Source: Vagococcus teuberi
GTDB taxonomy: Bacteria; Bacillota; Bacilli; Lactobacillales; Vagococcaceae
Direction of reading: 5' to 3'
Length of the DNA stretch: 64,000 nt
NCBI RefSeq assembly: GCF_001870205.1
Contig: NZ_CP017267.1
Location: forward strand, 1,724,501-1,788,500
This document shows positions 10,038-18,493 of this stretch, one piece after another. Positions within the stretch are counted from its first letter, which is position 1; every line of letters begins with the position of its first letter. Position numbers and translations under genes: made by a program. The notes below the pieces were generated by a model. That model was not told the origin of the DNA. It was given only the letters and a program-made list of their open reading frames with translations, and did not search any database.

Positions 10038-11037
10038 TTAAATTATTGGTTGATAGAAATAACTTAATATTGATTCATACACTTTACTCTCAACTTCTGA
10101 ATAATTTGATTTTATCGGGCGACATAATAAGACGTTAAACGGAATGGGATCTTTAAACGGAATCTCTTTAAATAGCGATTTGTCCATCGTGCGTTCAATA
10201 GGTGATGGCAATACTGTTACTATTTAGAATAAGATCGTATAAAGAATGGATATTTAAACTGGAATTCTTTTACATTTTAGTTGCTATGTAGTGTAGAGAG
10301 GTAAGTAATACTGTTACTATTTTAGATTCTTGTGTTGCTTCAACTAGATAATCCCACGAAGATGATTGGAACATAATTTTCGCCTTACTTTGTATCTCTG
10401 CTAATTTATTTCTTACTAATTCATTTGTAGTAAAGCTGTCATTGAAGGTACCGATTGGATAAGGCTCTAAATCTTCCCAATTCAACATTTTTTTATAAGC
10501 CAGTGGATGATCATGGTAAACAAATGCTGTCATTTCATCAATTTGAATGACATGTTCTTCAAATGCTTTCGGATCTAAACTTGTCGGCTCAATTAAAATA
10601 GCATAGTCTAAATCATTTTGAAACAACATTTTTCTTAGCTGATTACTACCACCCTCGATAATTTCAATTTGAATATCTGGGTTGGCTAGAGTGAATTTCG
10701 GGAAAAATGAAGAAAAGAAAATACGTAAAATCAGCGAAGGAAGTCCTATACGAATCGTTCCTTTTTGCTTTGCCGCCTCTTTTCTTACCATATCATTCAT
10801 CTGTTCATGTAGTTTTGTTATTTGTTGGGCGTAAGCATATAGCTTTTCCCCACTTGGTGTCAAAGAATCCAAACGTCCATTCTTCCTGTAAAATAACACT
10901 AACTCTTCATTTGCTTCAAAATTTATTATCAACTGACTCAAAGCTGATTGTGTAATATGTATTTTTTTTGCAGCTAACGACAAATTACATCCACACTCGA
11001 CAATATTCATAAAATAATACAACTGTTGAATATCCAT
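10038..11037 (-). pseudogene. LysR-family regulator, frameshifted by a 97-bp insertion
   Basis: The 5' part encodes 255 aa: an N-terminal LysR helix-turn-helix (LAAKKIHITQSALSQLI) and most of the substrate-binding domain. The frame then runs into unrelated residues (LTSLHYIATKM) and stops at 10270. The missing C-terminus is still encoded in another frame (about 10216-10038), reading TVLPSPIERTMDKSLF onward to a stop just before a terminator. Removing positions 10210-10306 (97 bp) rejoins the two frames at the repeated motif AATACTGTTACTATTT. It lies between the thiolase operon and the glutaryl-type gene, so it was probably their regulator. The truncated protein would keep its DNA-binding domain; loss of function is inferred. 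Confidence 0.85.
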
Positions 11038-11121
11038 ACCTTTATCCCCTTTACTTTCCTATGTTTTAAGAATACTCATACACTCAAAAAAAGGCAACAC
11101 AAACGCGTTTTTTACATAAAA

Positions 11122-11154
11122 AAGCTGCTAAATCCATGACTAATTTAGCAGCTT
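11122..11154 (-). terminator. Terminator of the glutaryl-CoA-dehydrogenase-like gene
   Basis: Perfect 12-bp arms AAGCTGCTAAAT and ATTTAGCAGCTT flank a 9-base loop. On the minus strand they are followed by a U run. It lies 60 bp past the stop. Confidence 0.85.
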
Positions 11155-11215
11155 ATACTCTTATTTAATTCAAAATTTTATTGATAATTGGAAAATTTAA
11201 TTTAATGATTAAAGA

Positions 11216-12418
11216 TTAAACAAATGCACCTTGTCCAGTTAAGTAACGTCCAACAATTAGTGCGTTGATTTCGTGAGTTCCTTCGTAAGAGTAAATTGCT
11301 TCACCATCAGCGAAGAAACGAGCTACGTCCGTTTCTAATGTAATTCCGTTACCACCACATACTTCACGACCTAAAGCAACTGTTTCTCTCATTCTTAATG
11401 CATTATGCATTTTAGCTAATGCAGAGTTTTCTTCTAAGAATTCACCTTTTTCTTGCAAGTTAGCTAATTGTACAGAGTATGCTAATGTTGCAACAACGTT
11501 TGCTTCCATACGGGCTAATTTTTCTTGAACTAATTGGAATGAAGAAACTTTTTTACCAAATTGGTCACGCTCTTTAACATATTTAAGTGCAGCTTCTAAA
11601 GAACCATAAGTCATACCCATTGCTAAATGAGCGATGTCAGCACGTGTTGCGCGTAAAATACGGGCAACATCTTTAAATCCATTAACATTTGCTAAGCGAG
11701 TGCTGTCGTCAACTTCAACGTTATCTAAGTAGATATGTCCGTTTTGAACTTCTCTTAACGCTACTTTATTTTGGATAACATCAACTCTAAGTCCTTTTGA
11801 ACCACCAGGTACGATGAAACACTTAATTTTATTATCAGTTTTATCACGAGCAAAAATTGGTAAGATATCAGCAGTGTTTGCTCCACCAATCCAACGTTTT
11901 TCTCCGTTAATAACCCATTTATCGCCTTTTTTCTCAGCAGTTGTTGCAAGTCCACCCGCAATATCTGATCCATGATCTGGTTCAGTTAAACCAAAACATC
12001 CTTGCCATTCAAATGACGCCACTTTTGGTGCGTAATGATCGATTTGTTCTTCACTACCACCTATTAAGATTGTATTGTAGCATAATCCACCATGAACTGT
12101 ATAAAATGTTGCGATTGAAGCATCTAATTTAGCAAGTTCTAAATATAAAAAGGCATTATATAATTCACTTGGTTTACGTTTTCCTTCGCGTCCTTCAAAT
12201 AATAATGAACTGTTCATTACACCAACTTTGGCAATTTCACCGAACGCTTCAAATGGGAATTCAGCTTTTTCCCAGTGCTCATTAATAACCGGTTTTACTT
12301 TTTCTTCTAGAACTTTTCGTAAATTTTTAAGAACAGTGAATTCACCTTCAGTTAACCTTCTTGAAAAGGTATACAAATCTAACGGATAAAACTCTTTCAA
12401 TTCTTCTAAATAGGACAT
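11216..12418 (-). CDS. Acyl-CoA dehydrogenase, glutaryl-CoA dehydrogenase-like
   Basis: FAD-dependent acyl-CoA dehydrogenase, 400 aa. Its C-terminal YSYEGTHEINALIVGR carries the catalytic Glu (about residue 379) and resembles the YEGTHDIHALILGR of glutaryl-CoA dehydrogenases. GCFGLTEPDHGSD (FAD/substrate loop) is intact. I chose ATG 12418 (MSYLEELKEF), with GGAGG eight bases upstream. It is a single gene with its own promoter, which carries a near copy of the thiolase-operon palindrome, and its own terminator. Possible roles are glutaryl-CoA decarboxylation/oxidation or supply of crotonyl-CoA to the neighbouring C4 genes; the substrate is inferred. Confidence 0.88.
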   Translation of the reverse strand: MSYLEELKEFYPLDLYTFSRRLTEGEFTVLKNLRKVLEEKVKPVINEHWEKAEFPFEAFGEIAKVGVMNSSLLFEGREGKRKPSELYNAFLYLELAKLDASIATFYTVHGGLCYNTILIGGSEEQIDHYAPKVASFEWQGCFGLTEPDHGSDIAGGLATTAEKKGDKWVINGEKRWIGGANTADILPIFARDKTDNKIKCFIVPGGSKGLRVDVIQNKVALREVQNGHIYLDNVEVDDSTRLANVNGFKDVARILRATRADIAHLAMGMTYGSLEAALKYVKERDQFGKKVSSFQLVQEKLARMEANVVATLAYSVQLANLQEKGEFLEENSALAKMHNALRMRETVALGREVCGGNGITLETDVARFFADGEAIYSYEGTHEINALIVGRYLTGQGAFV

Positions 12419-12515
12419 GTTATGTTCCTCCAAAAATTTATTTTTTGTTATTTCCTGCTTACAACCAAATAATAATCCGTTTTCATGAACATTGCTACTT
12501 AACAAAAATTATGTA

Positions 12516-12538
12516 AACTATTAGTTTTATTAATACTT
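12516..12538. promoter_or_regulatory. Near copy of the thiolase-operon palindrome
   Basis: AACTATTAG-TTTTA-TTAATACTT: the left arm is identical to that at 9862-9886 and the right arm has two mismatches. It lies about 100 bp upstream of the glutaryl-type gene, the same distance as in the thiolase operon. A further half site TAACTATTAG lies near 12580. Confidence 0.55.
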
Positions 12539-12628
12539 TTATAAACCCCTTTCATATAAAGCCTTTCTTCTATAGAAGTCTAACTATTAGGGGGTTAAAA
12601 ATATTACACATTTAAATTAGAATTATTA

Positions 12629-12650
12629 TCAAGTGATACTAATCACTTGA
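12629..12650. promoter_or_regulatory. Palindromic operator before the cupin gene
   Basis: Perfect 9-bp arms TCAAGTGAT and ATCACTTGA around ACTA. The right arm overlaps the -35 box of the predicted cupin promoter, the expected place for a repressor. Confidence 0.6.
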
Positions 12651-12674
12651 AAACGGATAAATTTATGATATGAT
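12647..12674 (+). promoter_or_regulatory. Promoter of the cupin gene
   Basis: -35 TTGAAA (12647-12652) and -10 TATGAT (12669-12674) are separated by 16 bp, 32 bp before the start codon. Confidence 0.55.
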
Positions 12675-12706
12675 TGAGATATAAAATAAGATTGGAGGAA
12701 TAAAAA

Positions 12707-13129
12707 ATGACGTTTGATTTTACTGATAGAGGACAAAAACCTGTTGTAGAAAATGTTGAAGAATGGACTTTGGCTAATGATAATTACCGCACAACTGTAT
12801 GGACTGGTCAGAAAATGCAAATGACATTGATGTCTATCCAACCAGGTGATGATATTGGCCTTGAAGTTCATCATGGCATTGATCAATTTTTACGTATTGA
12901 AGAAGGTAAAGGACTTTGTAAAATGGGAGATGCGGAAGATAATTTAACTTTTGTTAAAGAAGTGTCAGATGATGATGCGATTTTCGTTCCTGCTGATATG
13001 TGGCATAATGTAGAAAATATCGGTGACAAACCTTTAAAACTGTATACATTGTATGCTGGTCCTGATCATGTTCCTGGAACAGTTCATAAAACTCATCAAG
13101 ATGCTATTGATGACCCTAATGAAGACTAA
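12707..13129 (+). CDS. Cupin-domain protein
   Basis: A 140-aa single-domain cupin. Motif 1 is visible as EVHHGIDQFLRIEEGKG and motif 2 as PADMWHNVENIG, giving the metal-binding His residues of the beta barrel. GGAGG lies upstream of the ATG and a strong terminator follows, so it is a one-gene unit. A palindrome overlaps its promoter. Small cupins of this type can be isomerases, oxygenases or sensors; I cannot assign a reaction. Confidence 0.85.
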   Translation: MTFDFTDRGQKPVVENVEEWTLANDNYRTTVWTGQKMQMTLMSIQPGDDIGLEVHHGIDQFLRIEEGKGLCKMGDAEDNLTFVKEVSDDDAIFVPADMWHNVENIGDKPLKLYTLYAGPDHVPGTVHKTHQDAIDDPNED

Positions 13130-13140
13130 ATAAATAACAA

Positions 13141-13171
13141 AATCCCACAGAAAAAATTTATCTGTGGGATT
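13141..13171 (+). terminator. Terminator of the cupin gene
   Basis: Perfect 11-bp arms AATCCCACAGA and TCTGTGGGATT, then TATTTTTATTT. Confidence 0.9.
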
Positions 13172-13225
13172 ATTTTTATTTATATTTTTAAGGCAAAAAA
13201 AATAAGCTCAAGGCTTATATTAAAT

Positions 13226-13312
13226 TCAGACACATGGCGGCACCAACTTAGTGCTGCTTCCTTCCAGATCTGACACGCTTCATCGGCCCACCATTGTCCT
13301 AGCCATAACGGC
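13226..13312 (-). ncRNA. ffs: Signal recognition particle RNA, small bacterial type
   Basis: On the minus strand the SRP apical loop signature GTGTCAGATCTGGAAGGAAGC is present (13262-13282), followed by AGCACTAAGTTGGTGCC, with flanking helix strands GACAATGGTGG and CCGCCATGTGTC that pair. This is the Ffh-binding domain of the short 4.5S-like RNA. It lies just downstream of tadA. The core helix 13229-13298 is certain; exact ends are estimated. Confidence 0.88.
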
Positions 13313-13317
13313 AAGTA

Positions 13318-13848
13318 TTATTGTACAACATTTTGCGTTATATTGCTAGCCTTTTTTTCTTCTTTCTTTTTTTGACGAATTGTTCTAAAAAAATTGGTTA
13401 AAATAGACGAACATTCTTCTTCTAAAATCCCTTTCTCTACATAACAAAAATGATTAAATCGATTATCTTGTAACAAATTCATTAATGATCCTACTGTCCC
13501 ACCTTTAGGATCCATTGCACCAAAAAAAACTTGGTCAATTCTGGATAGTAAAATCGCACCACTACACATAGGGCAAGGTTCAAGCGTAACAAATATTTGC
13601 GCTTTTTCGAGTCGCCAACTCTCCACGTTTCGATTTGCTTCTCTAATTGCAACCATTTCTGCATGCGTCGTTGCGTCTTGTGAAAACTCACGGACATTAT
13701 GTCCTCTACCGATAACTTTACCATCTAATACCACAACAGCACCAATTGGAACTTCTCCCATTAATTCTGCTTTTTTTGCTTCTATTAGCGCTTCTTTCAT
13801 AAATTTTTCTTTGTCATCAGTTGACAGTACTACTTCTCTTAGAAACAT
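13318..13848 (-). CDS. tadA: tRNA-specific adenosine deaminase
   Basis: Converts adenosine-34 to inosine in the tRNA-Arg anticodon. The 176-aa zinc deaminase has HAE (His62, Glu64) and PCPMC (Cys92, Cys95), the full metal and proton-shuttle set. GAGGGG precedes the ATG by six bases. The SRP RNA gene follows on the same strand, an arrangement common in Firmicutes. Confidence 0.95.
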   Translation of the reverse strand: MFLREVVLSTDDKEKFMKEALIEAKKAELMGEVPIGAVVVLDGKVIGRGHNVREFSQDATTHAEMVAIREANRNVESWRLEKAQIFVTLEPCPMCSGAILLSRIDQVFFGAMDPKGGTVGSLMNLLQDNRFNHFCYVEKGILEEECSSILTNFFRTIRQKKKEEKKASNITQNVVQ

Positions 13849-13931
13849 GATTAACCCCTCTATAAAAAAATAATTTTGGTGCCCATATTTATGATAGAAT
13901 AGCTTTAACGAAAAATAAAGGGTGAGTTACT

Positions 13932-14792
13932 TTGGACAGTCAATCTCTTCAAGCCTTATTTCCAAACGGCACAGTTGAATCAGTCTATAGAGAGACAAAA
14001 ACACATTTAGTTATCCCTCTTGATAGTGGCTATTTTTATCTAAATAAAGATGATTTATCTCCTAGAGAGATTGTATTAATTACAGAATTACTGATAAACA
14101 AGCAACCCAAAAAACAAGTAAATAATCATGTTTGGTATAATATTTTATTTAATCATGGTGAGTTACCAAGTACACCTAAACATTACCGTATTATTCAAAT
14201 GAATTTAAGGAAAAATACGAGTAACAAAGATAGTTGGCTAGCCCATTTTTCTAGTTTATTTGACTGTGTAGTAGATTCCTTCTTTGTTGATGACACCACA
14301 GCCATTATTGTCGAAGAACAAACAAGTATCTTCTACTCAAAGGAAGACATTAAATCAATGATACTAACACTGGAAGCTGAGTTTTTAATTCAAGCAACTA
14401 TTTTTGTTGGAAAATACCAAGCTATATCTCATGATTTTATCGACTGCTTTAATGAAGAAACGACCATTTTCAAACTATATAATACTTCGTTTCATGCAAA
14501 TGATGTGTTTGAATTTCAAGATGTTGCTCTTAAGTATTTAACAAAAAAAGCCATCAAGGATAGTCCTTTGATGACTAGTTTATACAATACAACGAATTTC
14601 GATGAAGAAACGATACGAATGATAAAAACCTTATGGCAAGAGCAAGGTAACATCACTTCAAGTGCTAAAAAGCTCTATACTCACCGTAACACGTTACAAT
14701 ATAAGTTAGATAAATTTTCAGAGCAAACAGGTATTTCATTAAAAAATATGACTGATTTGACTCTTTATTATCTACTTATTCTCTCACTCTAG
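13932..14792 (+). CDS. PucR-type helix-turn-helix protein
   Basis: A 286-aa cytosolic protein. The C-terminal 55 residues (SSAKKLYTHRNTLQYKLDKF) are a PucR-family helix-turn-helix; the remainder has no domain I recognise. The start is TTG at 13932 with GGGTGAG five bases before it. Its stop overlaps the convergent yugP-like stop by 4 bp. Probably a transcription factor, but the ligand and targets are unknown. Confidence 0.75.
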   Translation: MDSQSLQALFPNGTVESVYRETKTHLVIPLDSGYFYLNKDDLSPREIVLITELLINKQPKKQVNNHVWYNILFNHGELPSTPKHYRIIQMNLRKNTSNKDSWLAHFSSLFDCVVDSFFVDDTTAIIVEEQTSIFYSKEDIKSMILTLEAEFLIQATIFVGKYQAISHDFIDCFNEETTIFKLYNTSFHANDVFEFQDVALKYLTKKAIKDSPLMTSLYNTTNFDEETIRMIKTLWQEQGNITSSAKKLYTHRNTLQYKLDKFSEQTGISLKNMTDLTLYYLLILSL

Positions 14793-15487
14793 TTTCTATT
14801 ATTGTTACCAAATAATAGAAATAGACGTAGTACTTGGAGTAATGAAGCAACTGCTGCTGCCACATAGGTTAAGGCTGCTGCAATAAGAACTTTTCTAGCC
14901 ATCGCTAACTCATCATCATCTAAGATATGATTATCACTTAAAATAGCTAGTGCTCGTTTAGATGCATTAAATTCAACTGGTAATGTCACGACTTGAAATA
15001 AAAATGTTAAGGCAAAACACCATAAACCAATTGTCACCAAAGCTGGTGTTGCGCTGAAGAAGATAGCACCAATCAAGATTAATGGAATCGATATTTTAGC
15101 ACCAAAATTCACGACAGGGACTAAAGCAATTCTTAACTTTAATGGTGCGTAATGTTTTTGGTCCTGTACCGCATGACCACACTCATGAGCTGCAACACCT
15201 ATTGCTGCAACAGATCTTGAATCTGCTACAGTTTGTGATAAACTCAGTATCTTCGTACTTGAATTGTAATTATCCGTCAAATCTCCTGATATTTGTTGCA
15301 CACCAACATTATGGATACCAGAGTCTTGTAAAATCAAACGAGCGACATCTGTTGCTGTGTAACCTTTTCTGTTCATTACTTTGTCAAATTTCCGATAAGT
15401 ACTGTTGACATAACTTGATGCCAACATCGAAATAAGCATCCCAATAATAACTAGAATATACGTACTATCAAAAAACGGGTAAAACAT
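14789..15487 (-). CDS. yugP: Membrane zinc metallopeptidase, YugP-like
   Basis: A 232-aa membrane protein of the neutral zinc metallopeptidase family. HECGH at 101-105 supplies the zinc His pair and catalytic Glu. An N-terminal helix (10-30) and further helices near 125-175 and 205-230 anchor it. I chose ATG 15487 (MFYPFFDS), with GAGGAGG eight bases upstream. It converges on the PucR-type gene with a 4-bp overlap of the stop codons. Physiological substrates are unknown. Confidence 0.88.
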   Translation of the reverse strand: MFYPFFDSTYILVIIGMLISMLASSYVNSTYRKFDKVMNRKGYTATDVARLILQDSGIHNVGVQQISGDLTDNYNSSTKILSLSQTVADSRSVAAIGVAAHECGHAVQDQKHYAPLKLRIALVPVVNFGAKISIPLILIGAIFFSATPALVTIGLWCFALTFLFQVVTLPVEFNASKRALAILSDNHILDDDELAMARKVLIAAALTYVAAAVASLLQVLRLFLLFGNNNRN

Positions 15488-15729
15488 TATATAAGCCTCC
15501 TCGCTATTAATCATACTGTCATTGTAACAGATTTTATAAAAAACGTTTATAAATTACAGTTGAAAAATAACCAAACATACATATTTAATGGTGTTTTAAT
15601 AAATTCTTAATATAAAGCCAACTCTTCTTTATTAAGTAGATTTCTTATACAAAATAAGGTATCTTAATAAGAGACGGATCTAGTAAAATGTTATAATATA
15701 TAAGCACTTATTATGAAAGGAATACATCT

Positions 15730-17235
15730 ATGCGCGAACTTCTTGATACACCCACTCAACGTAGAATTCATATTTTAGAACAATTAAATGAAGTCTCAGA
15801 TTGGATTAGTTCTAACGAATTGGCAAAAAGTAATAATGCTTCACTAAGAACAATAAATAACGACGTAAGCTACCTGAAAGAAAATTGGTATCCCCATCTA
15901 TTAATTGAAACGTCAAAAAAAAATGGGGTTAGGCTTCAAACACAACCCAGTAGCCATATTGAGGTTGTTTATCGCTATGTTTTAAAAAATTCTGAAGCAT
16001 TTCGCTTAATTGAATCAGTTTTCTTTGATACTACATTGAGCATTGAAAAATGGGGAGAAAAGCTCTTTATCAGTGAATCTTCTCTTTATAGAATTACTAG
16101 TGATATTTCTAAATCATTAAGTAAATATGGACTGACTTTAGAAAAAAAACCATGTCGAATTGTTGGAAAAGATGAATTTTTTGTACGGTTTTTCTATACT
16201 AGTTATTTTTTTGAAGCCTATCAAATAACCGAATGGCCTTTTCCTTCAAATAAAAAGAAAACAATTCAGTTTGTGAAAGATATTATCAATTACTATAATG
16301 AAGATGTTTCTGAAAAAGACATCCTATTAATAAGCTACATTTTATGTATTTCGCTTACTCGTCAAAGTCAAGAATATTTTATTGAAGGTTACGATAAAGG
16401 AATATTTACAAAAAAAATGTATCATTCTATTGATAGAAAATCAGATGATTTGGAAGAGATTGTGAAATATTATGGTTTAGTCGTCAATGACCAACTGATT
16501 TATGATTTAATGTTTTCTCTTTACTATCATTTAATTAATTGGCACTCGGAAGAAGAGTATCTTCACATAACAAAGGAAGTTAAACGCTTGATGAAAAACA
16601 TTCGTAATGTTTTTGATTTTACATTAACGAATAAATTATCTGATAAAATAGAAAATTCACTGAAACATATTTATTTACAACATACCATCTATCCTTTTCC
16701 AAACTATATTATTTTCAATAAAAATTTTTATAATGCTGTAGCTATTAAAAAATTATTCCCGACAATGTCTTTAGTGATTGAACAAGAACTAATTAAACTT
16801 GAAAAGTCGACTAATTTTCCTTGGCATACAGATTATTTTTATGAAGTTCTCTGTACTATGATGATCCAATGGACTGACTTGCCTACTCTTTTAGAAACAA
16901 AAAAACAAAAAGCTAAAATATTAGTCATGAGTAGTTTAGGGCAAGATCATTCAGACTTTTTATCGAAAATGATTCACAAGAACTTTGAAAACAAAGCAAT
17001 TATTGAACCATATATGAAATCAGTTATTTTTATTGAGGATATTCCTAAAGAGTATTTTTTAAGCTATGATATTATAGTGAGTACTTTTGACTCTGAATTA
17101 TTACCACAGGATAAATTAGTAGTCATTGATGATATTCCTTCAAATTCGGATTGGGGAACTATTCGTAGAGCTATAAACAATACACATCAATTAGATGAAA
17201 AAGTTATTACTTATTTAAACAATAATTATTATTAG
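15730..17235 (+). CDS. Mga-like transcriptional regulator
   Basis: A 501-aa protein with an N-terminal DeoR/Mga-type winged helix (residues 8-60, IHILEQLNEVSDWISSNELA) and a second helix-turn-helix near 105-135 (ISESSLYRITSDISKSL), as in the Mga/AtxA virulence-regulator family. The PRD-like middle and EIIB-like C-terminus are diverged. AAAGGA precedes the ATG. The GGDEF gene follows 11 bp after its stop, so the two are probably co-expressed. Family assignment is good; its regulon is unknown. Confidence 0.75.
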   Translation: MRELLDTPTQRRIHILEQLNEVSDWISSNELAKSNNASLRTINNDVSYLKENWYPHLLIETSKKNGVRLQTQPSSHIEVVYRYVLKNSEAFRLIESVFFDTTLSIEKWGEKLFISESSLYRITSDISKSLSKYGLTLEKKPCRIVGKDEFFVRFFYTSYFFEAYQITEWPFPSNKKKTIQFVKDIINYYNEDVSEKDILLISYILCISLTRQSQEYFIEGYDKGIFTKKMYHSIDRKSDDLEEIVKYYGLVVNDQLIYDLMFSLYYHLINWHSEEEYLHITKEVKRLMKNIRNVFDFTLTNKLSDKIENSLKHIYLQHTIYPFPNYIIFNKNFYNAVAIKKLFPTMSLVIEQELIKLEKSTNFPWHTDYFYEVLCTMMIQWTDLPTLLETKKQKAKILVMSSLGQDHSDFLSKMIHKNFENKAIIEPYMKSVIFIEDIPKEYFLSYDIIVSTFDSELLPQDKLVVIDDIPSNSDWGTIRRAINNTHQLDEKVITYLNNNYY

Positions 17236-17246
17236 GGAGCTTTAAT

Positions 17247-18425
17247 ATGCTTAATTTTGTTAATGCAATATTGGTAAATTTGTCTATTATCGTCAGTATT
17301 TCTTTGACACTCTACTTTCTATCCATCAGACAATCCTTAAAGGACAGCCAGCTCGAGACTGGTTTTATTAATACTTCGGGTATGCTTTCATTAACTAAGA
17401 CACATCAACTTATTTTAGGAGTAATCGTTGGTATTTTATGCTTTTTTATTTCTTTAAATAAAATACCGGTTCCTTTATATAGGGGTATTTCAGTAGATGT
17501 AAGATATCTTCCTATTTTCTTTTCTATCTATTATGGTTCTATTTTAATTGGCGTTACGAATGGTACCACTTTAATAATTCTTAAATTGATACAATACTCT
17601 CTTAGGGGTGCTTTTGCGTATGAGTATTTTAATAATGTTTTTCTAACGTTATCACTTGTAATATTAGCCTCTATTATTAAAAAACAGCTTCTACCTCAAA
17701 AAAGGGCTGTTTTTACATTTTTAATAGTTGCGCTAACTATTCGATTTATTATATTTTCTATTATTTTTTATCCAATTTGGCAGTTAGACAAATTCATGAA
17801 CTTAGTCGTATACATGACCATTTTTTCCCTCGTTTTTCTTTTTACAGCTTGGTTAATTGACTCTTCTATTTCTATTTCAAAGAGGGTACATATTTACAGA
17901 ACTGCTTCTATCTATGATCATCTCACAAAATTATATAATAAAGAATCCTTTTATTTTTTCTTAGATCATGCTTATAATGACTTGATTATAAACCAATCAT
18001 CTTGCGGTGTAGCTGTTATAGATATCGACAACTTTAAATCTATAAATGATAAATATGGGCATCTAGCCGGAGATCAGGCATTAACTCATGTAGCGAATTT
18101 TTTGACTAAAGATAAAGCACCAACTGAATCTCCTAGAATATGTCGTATTGGAGGAGATGAATTTGCAATGGTCTTTAAAGCACCAATTGACGATCCTGAA
18201 AGTTACCTTAAAAAAAAGTTATCTAGCATTCATCATGTGGAATTTAGTTTTAATAATCAGTCAATTGATATTAATCTATCATGTGGTCTAGCTATTATTA
18301 ATAAAGACCCCTATTCTGAGAGTAAAATTAGTACAGATGATTTATTTACTCTAGCAGATACAGCTCTATATGATGCAAAACGAAATGGAAAAAATCAGTT
18401 AATTGTTACTCATCATAATATATAA
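17247..18425 (+). CDS. Membrane diguanylate cyclase (5TM-GGDEF)
   Basis: A 392-aa protein: six or so membrane helices (5-25, 52-72, 85-115, 128-148, 155-175, 185-207) resembling the 5TM LytS-type sensor, then a GGDEF domain (220-390). The active-site loop is intact: RIGGDEFAMVF with GGDEF at 302-306, and DIDNFKSINDKYGH for metal and base binding. There is no RxxD inhibitory site before GGDEF. Predicted to make cyclic-di-GMP in response to a membrane signal. It sits 11 bp after the Mga-like gene. No PilZ or EAL partner is in the window. Confidence 0.9.
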   Translation: MLNFVNAILVNLSIIVSISLTLYFLSIRQSLKDSQLETGFINTSGMLSLTKTHQLILGVIVGILCFFISLNKIPVPLYRGISVDVRYLPIFFSIYYGSILIGVTNGTTLIILKLIQYSLRGAFAYEYFNNVFLTLSLVILASIIKKQLLPQKRAVFTFLIVALTIRFIIFSIIFYPIWQLDKFMNLVVYMTIFSLVFLFTAWLIDSSISISKRVHIYRTASIYDHLTKLYNKESFYFFLDHAYNDLIINQSSCGVAVIDIDNFKSINDKYGHLAGDQALTHVANFLTKDKAPTESPRICRIGGDEFAMVFKAPIDDPESYLKKKLSSIHHVEFSFNNQSIDINLSCGLAIINKDPYSESKISTDDLFTLADTALYDAKRNGKNQLIVTHHNI

Positions 18426-18467
18426 AAAGCTTTAAAACTGGAATGAATCCAATTTTAAAGCTTTTTT
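18424..18467 (+). terminator. Terminator of the Mga-like/GGDEF pair
   Basis: Arms AAAAGCTTTAAAACTGGA and TCCAATTTTAAAGCTTTT (one mismatch) around a short loop, then a T run. It overlaps the GGDEF stop codon. Confidence 0.88.
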
Positions 18468-18493
18468 ATAAATACAGACTATGGAGGCTTTTT

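Noticed and set aside
12629-12886. Minus-strand open frame of 85 codons across the cupin gene
   Set aside because: It is the antisense shadow of the cupin and its promoter, with no ribosome site.
18443-18493. N-terminal extension of the PHP phosphatase frame
   Set aside because: It is translated from the preceding terminator hairpin; the GGAGG-preceded ATG at 18494 starts the PHP motif.
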